Assembly (NCBI GenBank): GCA_034766995.1
Contig: CM068316.1
Coordinates: 11,550,000 to 11,613,999, forward strand
Source: Acanthacorydalis orientalis
Lineage: Eukaryota; Arthropoda; Insecta; Megaloptera; Corydalidae
Direction: 5' to 3'
DNA: 64,000 nucleotides
A program made the position numbers and the translations under genes. Within the stretch, counting starts at the first letter, position 1. Every line of letters begins with the position of its first letter. A model generated the notes under the pieces. The model was not told the origin of the DNA and made no database searches. It saw only the letters and a list, made by a program, of their open reading frames with translations. This document shows positions 59,249 through 64,000 of this stretch, piece by piece.

Positions 59249-60300
59249 TTAGTTGATGCAAAAATAATTGCGGTTTTTACGTATCGAGTATAAAGATCCA
59301 TATATCAGTTAAAAGTTATTTTATTTGTTCAAAATAAGGACCATTGGCCTGCACACATTTCTCCCAACGAGAAACAAGTTTATTTGTTCTTACAAGATGA
59401 AATTCTGGAGTCCTGGAATTAATGAATTCATTGAAAACGCTTGAGCTGATTCTTGATCTTTCTAAACCTCTCGTAGGAAATTACTCCAATATTTAAAAAA
59501 TGATAATCTGTCGAAGACAAGTCCGAGGAATAAGGCGGATTAAATAAGGGTTCATAACTCAGTTCATTTAATTTTTTTAAAATCATTTGTGAGACGTGTG
59601 GTCGGCCACAAAGAATCCGTCCTCTTTAACTAATGCTGGCCGTAAACGATGTAACTTCTCATTTATTTTTTCAATTTCCAGATAATATTTTTCTGCTGTT
59701 ATTGTTTCATCAGAATTTAAGAAGTTGTAGTGAATGATGCCACTTACCTACCGTTCGCCAAACAGTGATCTTAATCTTTTTTTCATGAAGCTTCGGTTTA
59801 GGAGACTTTTTGTGCTTCTCGGTCTATCCGCTGTGATGAACGTTTCCGATTGTTGTAAAGAATCCACTTTTCATCACGTGACAATGCGATCAAGAAAGAG
59901 ACCATTTTTGTTACGCATAAGAAGCGCATAGCAGACTTCGTATCGCCGAATTGCTTGATGTTCGTTTAGTTCACACGGCACGCATTTAGCCAGGTTTTTT
60001 GTTTTCCAATTAGACTCAAATGCTGTACAACTGTCGAATGATCGACAGTGAGTTCTGCTGCCACCTCTCGAGTTGTTTTATATGGGTCCGCTTCAATAAT
60101 GGTTGTTAAATCATATTCTATAACTGAAGAACATTCACAACCCACCTTATCATCAAGGCTTTCGTTTCCATTATGAAATTTTTTGAAACCAATGTTGAGT
60201 TGTAAAATGGAGACCACTATTTTTTTAAATTCAAAAATCTTTTCAGTTTGTTCTTCTTTTAATAAAAAAATTATGCTGAATTGAGTAACCATATTAACAT
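59249..60300 (-). mobile_element. Mariner element (Hsmar1/cecropia-like), right end lost
   Basis: The left end begins TTAGTTGATGCAAAAATAAT followed by tgcggtttttacgtatcg, nearly the same as the 8317 element. The transposase relic is on the minus strand from about 60292 to a stop near 59316. Readable parts are GFKKFHNGNESLDDK, ADPYKTTREVAAELTVDHST and VVQHLSLIGK, then a C-terminus KLVSRWEKCVQANGPYFEQI. The N-terminal 40 residues are diverged. The 977-bp length implies frameshifts, and stops occur in the catalytic part. No right inverted repeat was found at the expected distance. Confidence 0.85.
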
Positions 60301-61353
60301 TATCTTTGGCACATATATACTATTATACTTTCGTACAGTTTTTACAGTTTTAATAACTCCACAGTCACGGTCATTAGGCAAAAAAGAATGACCAGATTCA
60401 ACAGCTAGGCACACCGTGGATAATGTAATTTTTATGCTGAATATAGGGCTCCCCTCAAGGATCTAATTCCGATTTAAAAAAACACAATTTTGAGTAAAAT
60501 ATGACATGTAGTTTTTGAAATGACCGATTCGTTTACAGAGCCTTTTCACATATACATGCATTCATCGACAAACAAATACAAAACATAAATGAATTCGCGA
60601 TGTAAAAAAAGAAACAGTGTACGTGAACGTCGGTTTAATTTAAAGCAAAGTATTTTATTTTTATCAGATATAACATGTGTTTATTATTCTAATGGAACAC
60701 GTTCTCGCTCGCTGTTTATGTTATTACGACACTTATCGTATACGCATTTTGTACGAAAATAGTGTAAATTTAAAATTATACTCACACACAATATGTGCGT
60801 TTATCATAATTCTGTGTGTGTGTACACTCTGTGTATTTGTTTTGTTTCACACGAACGTCAGAATTTTGTAAACAAATTAACTATGTGCCTCCTGATAAAT
60901 AGTATTACGTGAAGCTATATTAGAATTTCTATGTTTTCTTACTTTTAGAACATTTTTGAATCAAAATTTTATCTATTCAGACTTGTCTACTTATGAATTC
61001 AAATTGAAAGTACAGAATTAAGATTTAATTTGAATAAAAAGGTATTCATGAAGTATTTGACGTTAATATGGATTTAATAGCGAATGTATGCATAGTATTA
61101 TATGTTATGTTATAGTATGTCCGTAAATATTCCAGACTGGTTAAAAAAATATCTGTTCTCAAGCAATTAAACTTCTTATTTACTATTATTTGAAATATAT
61201 TCTATCTTCACCAACAATACATTTCATAGAATGACAATGAAACTTATAAATAAGTTTCTGTAAATTCTTGTTCGAGATAGCCTCCGGATGGTTGGCCGAT
61301 GATTTTTAGAAATCTACTCAGTCCTTTCATTTTCAATTTTAGTTCAGGAAACA

Positions 61354-61357
<4 letters not shown>

Positions 61358-61411
<54 letters not shown>
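61358..61411. repeat. (TA)n microsatellite
   Basis: TA run of 54 bp. Confidence 0.97.
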
Positions 61412-61413
<2 letters not shown>

Positions 61414-61604
61414 TTTTTATTAAAAATCAATATTTCAGACAATTCGTCTTTAACTTCGCTCTTAAAAATATGATATAATAAATATTTCATTATAAATAAT
61501 TTTGCAGTTTATTAAAAGAACATTATCTAAAATAAGCATAAGTTGTTTATTAAATAAATATTATTGGTTTTTAATAATTAAGTGAGCTGAAAGAAATACA
61601 TAAG

Positions 61605-61990
61605 TATTGTGCACCCCATAATTATACACGTGTCTTCAAATATGATTGTGTTGGGTAAAAATAAAATTACATATGTTTAACGATAATCAACTTTATTTAT
61701 TTATTTCAATATTTCATTGCCCCTATCACTCCGCTTTAATTTCAGCAGCGATTCTTTTTGGAATTGTTGCCATTAGCCTGCGACCCTCGTCACTAATAAT
61801 ATTCTTCATCAATGATAGTTTTCAATGAGTTTTTTTTTGATATTATTGAGTGTTGTCGTATCCTCCGCTTTGGTATTCCCCACAAGTTCTCTATCGGATT
61901 CAGATCTGGGGGCTGTGTTGGTCAATCTAACAGTTCATCACCATTTCTTGAATCCACTTAGGTTTTAGTTACACCGTAGATTTGTGTAGA
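61605..61990 (-). mobile_element. Tc1-type transposon relic, C-terminal fragment
   Basis: On the minus strand the sequence reads, with drift between frames, PPDLNPIENLWGIPKRRIRQ, then SDEGRRLMATIPKRIAAEIK and AE before a stop. SPDLNPIENLWG is the hallmark third-catalytic region of Tc1 transposases (here with PPD). Beyond the stop, gtgcaccccataattataca at 61609 resembles the inner part of a Tc1 inverted repeat. The rest of the element is missing. This is a different superfamily branch from the mariners in the window. Confidence 0.8.
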
Positions 61991-62014
61991 ATATTTTTTT
62001 GTTTAATTTTGTAC

Positions 62015-62150
<136 letters not shown>

Positions 62151-62221
62151 GTCGGACTGTTAAACAAATATAATTTATTAGTGTTACATAATCAGATTTT
62201 TCTGTAAGTGACAATGAAAGT

Positions 62222-62225
<4 letters not shown>

Positions 62226-62258
<33 letters not shown>
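62226..62258. repeat. (TA)n microsatellite
   Basis: TA run of 33 bp. Confidence 0.95.
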
Positions 62259-62259
<1 letters not shown>

Positions 62260-62929
62260 CACGATTAAAATATTGACAATACACTTTTATCTCATAAAAG
62301 GTTTTACAATTCTATAAAAATAAGAAAGTCACGATTTAAGTTCAGTAAGTTTCATAATACGGTCATATAATAATGCAGCAATACTTATTCGATGTGCAAG
62401 AATGCTTTCCGTTAACTCGTGCAGAACCCAAACGCCGAGTTTCGAAACTTCTAAGTATTTTTAAACAATTTCAAATTCTATAGATTGTTTTGAAGAAGTA
62501 TTTGTACATTAAATTTTACTAATATACTCGATTATTTATCACTTATTCAAACAATTAGCGTGTACGTTTTTTTTTATATTTAAAACAAATCTTTCATTTT
62601 TCCAAATTTTAATAATTAAAATTGTAGATTTTCTTCTTTCAGTAACAGGCATGTTTTGCAAAATTTTTATGTTGTATTCATTGGGTTTAAAATACAAAAA
62701 CTTTATAGGTTTATAGATTTTTACAACTTAAATTACCAAAAAGGTAAACAATTAATCAGAGTAGGATAAAAACTCATAATGCATAATAATCACAATTATC
62801 AATTTATCAATCAATGTGTAATTCTATTTGACCAAATTTTTAATCTAACGCATTACTATTTTAAAGTAAAAAAATTATTATTAACGAGTTACTCATAATT
62901 TAAATTTCATAAACTTGAAATTTTTGCAA

Positions 62930-63260
62930 AAATTTGGAACTGGTTAAATTCACTGTCATAAATGATTTTTTTTTACTAATTTCACAAACCATATATATTT
63001 TTCTAATCAAAACGATTCAGTAATTAATTATGAATCATCTTTGATTGTTCTTTATGTACATTTTGATTTCAAAACAATCATCTTCAAATTACTAATACAA
63101 CGAAAAGTCTGATTTCATTGCTGTGTCTGTACCTTTCATTCTCTGAGGATGGTCCCTATCAAAACCCCTACATGTAACACTCAGATAATCAGTAATCAGT
63201 TATTGAACATTTTTGATTAGAAAAAAAGTATAATTCGTGGGGTTTATTAAACATTTTTAT
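62930..63260. mobile_element. Foldback MITE family M1, copy
   Basis: Left arm: ctaatttcacaaaccatata, tttttctaatcaaaacgatt, cagtaattaattatgaatca. Right arm, inverted: aatcagtaatcagttattga, acatttttgattagaaaaaa, ataattcgtggggttta. The middle includes tctgaggatggtccctatca, comparable to the gatggcaatgtcatcgaaat of the 26.3-kb copy. Confidence 0.55.
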
Positions 63261-63819
63261 AAAACTTAAAATTATTATCTTATTTCAACTAATGAATATT
63301 TAGAAATTTAAAATTCCAGTTGTTGGTTTTACAAGAGAAACACTATTGGAAACAATTTATTTTTATATTTATCCATAAAGTCGAGAAATAATATTAATTT
63401 TCGTTCTCCACCAAATCCATAAATATGAAGCATCTGTTTCTAAGATTTGACAATATATTAAATATTTCTTATGCTCTTCGATGAAATATTTTTATATTAA
63501 TTTTTCTGTTTTCTGTATTTTTGATTTTTTCGTGTAGTTCTAATTAATTAACATTTTATATTCTTGAATGTTTCTTATCAATTAAATTAAAAATTTTAAT
63601 TATTTTGATTATGTTTTACTTTGATTTTGTTTTTCAACATGCCACCATTTTCTTTTCTCTCTGTCTCTATTAATATGTTTATTATTCTGACATGTCTGTT
63701 TCATATTCACTTAAAAAGAATATTTTTTTATTGATTAACATTTTGGATTTTAATTTGTGTTGCAATTTAAAGATTAGATTTGTAACTTTTCCATTTTTAT
63801 TTTTAAAAAAGTAATTTAC

Positions 63820-63900
63820 AGCTAAATTCACATTCATAGATGAATTTTTGTTTCAACTTGCAAACAATAGATTTTTAGCGCTCTGAAGATGTGTAAAAAA
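63820..63900. repeat. Foldback repeat family M1, end fragment
   Basis: gctaaattcacattcataga then tgaatttttgtttcaacttg and gctctgaagatgtg correspond to the left end of the 19640 copy. Confidence 0.45.
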
Positions 63901-64000
63901 TAATTTGGTGTCTTTTAATTGAATCAGTCAACTCTATTTCAAATGAAAATATTTTATTTGTCGTTTTGGAATTTTGACCGTTAATCTTAACTTTTAAAAA

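Overview
This 64-kb window is AT-rich eukaryotic nuclear DNA, most likely from an insect. The one host gene visible is split by very long introns, and its protein reads like the insect quaking-related 58E / Sam68 (KHDRBS) type. The rest is intronic: mariner, Tc1, hAT, piggyBac-like and Jockey-like relics, foldback MITEs, and more than 30 (TA)n arrays. I cannot name the species. There is no operon, CRISPR array or bacterial gene.

Host gene (+ strand). Four internal coding exons join in phase: 17137-17261, 46652-46847, 52972-53181 and 54804-55089. They encode about 271 residues of a STAR-family RNA-binding protein: the KH domain with its GPKG loop, the QUA2-like extension, an Arg/Gly/Pro-rich linker, and the start of a Tyr-rich, polyproline-containing tail. 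The QUA1/N-terminal exon(s) and the last exon(s) are not recognisable here and should lie outside, so the gene is longer than the window. The internal introns are 29.4, 6.1 and 1.6 kb.

Layout. 1-17136: upstream intron with four mariner relics (near 3.1, 4.7, 8.3-9.6 and 11 kb), a dispersed repeat at the left edge and several (TA)n arrays. 17262-46651: giant intron with two more mariner relics (20.7-21.2, 23.0-24.0 kb), a complex of (TA)n-cored repeats (27.5-29.3 kb), a non-autonomous hAT (36.8-37.5 kb), a piggyBac-like MITE (38.7-39.4 kb), a Jockey-type reverse transcriptase fragment (41.5-42.4 kb) and a mariner (44.4-45.5 kb). 46848-52971: intron with two mariners almost back to back (50.2-52.8 kb). 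53182-54803: short intron. 55090-64000: downstream intron with foldback MITEs, a second hAT MITE, a mariner and a Tc1 relic.

No transposase or reverse transcriptase reads open along its length, so all autonomous elements look dead. I found no convincing previously undescribed biological system. The points most worth checking are the mariner/(TA)n association, the human-Hsmar1-like mariner lineage, the (TA)n-cored repeat family with a GC-rich conserved end, the two competing splice donors in the third visible exon, and a few hairpins and CpG-containing islands inside introns. All calls come from reading the sequence; no database search was run.
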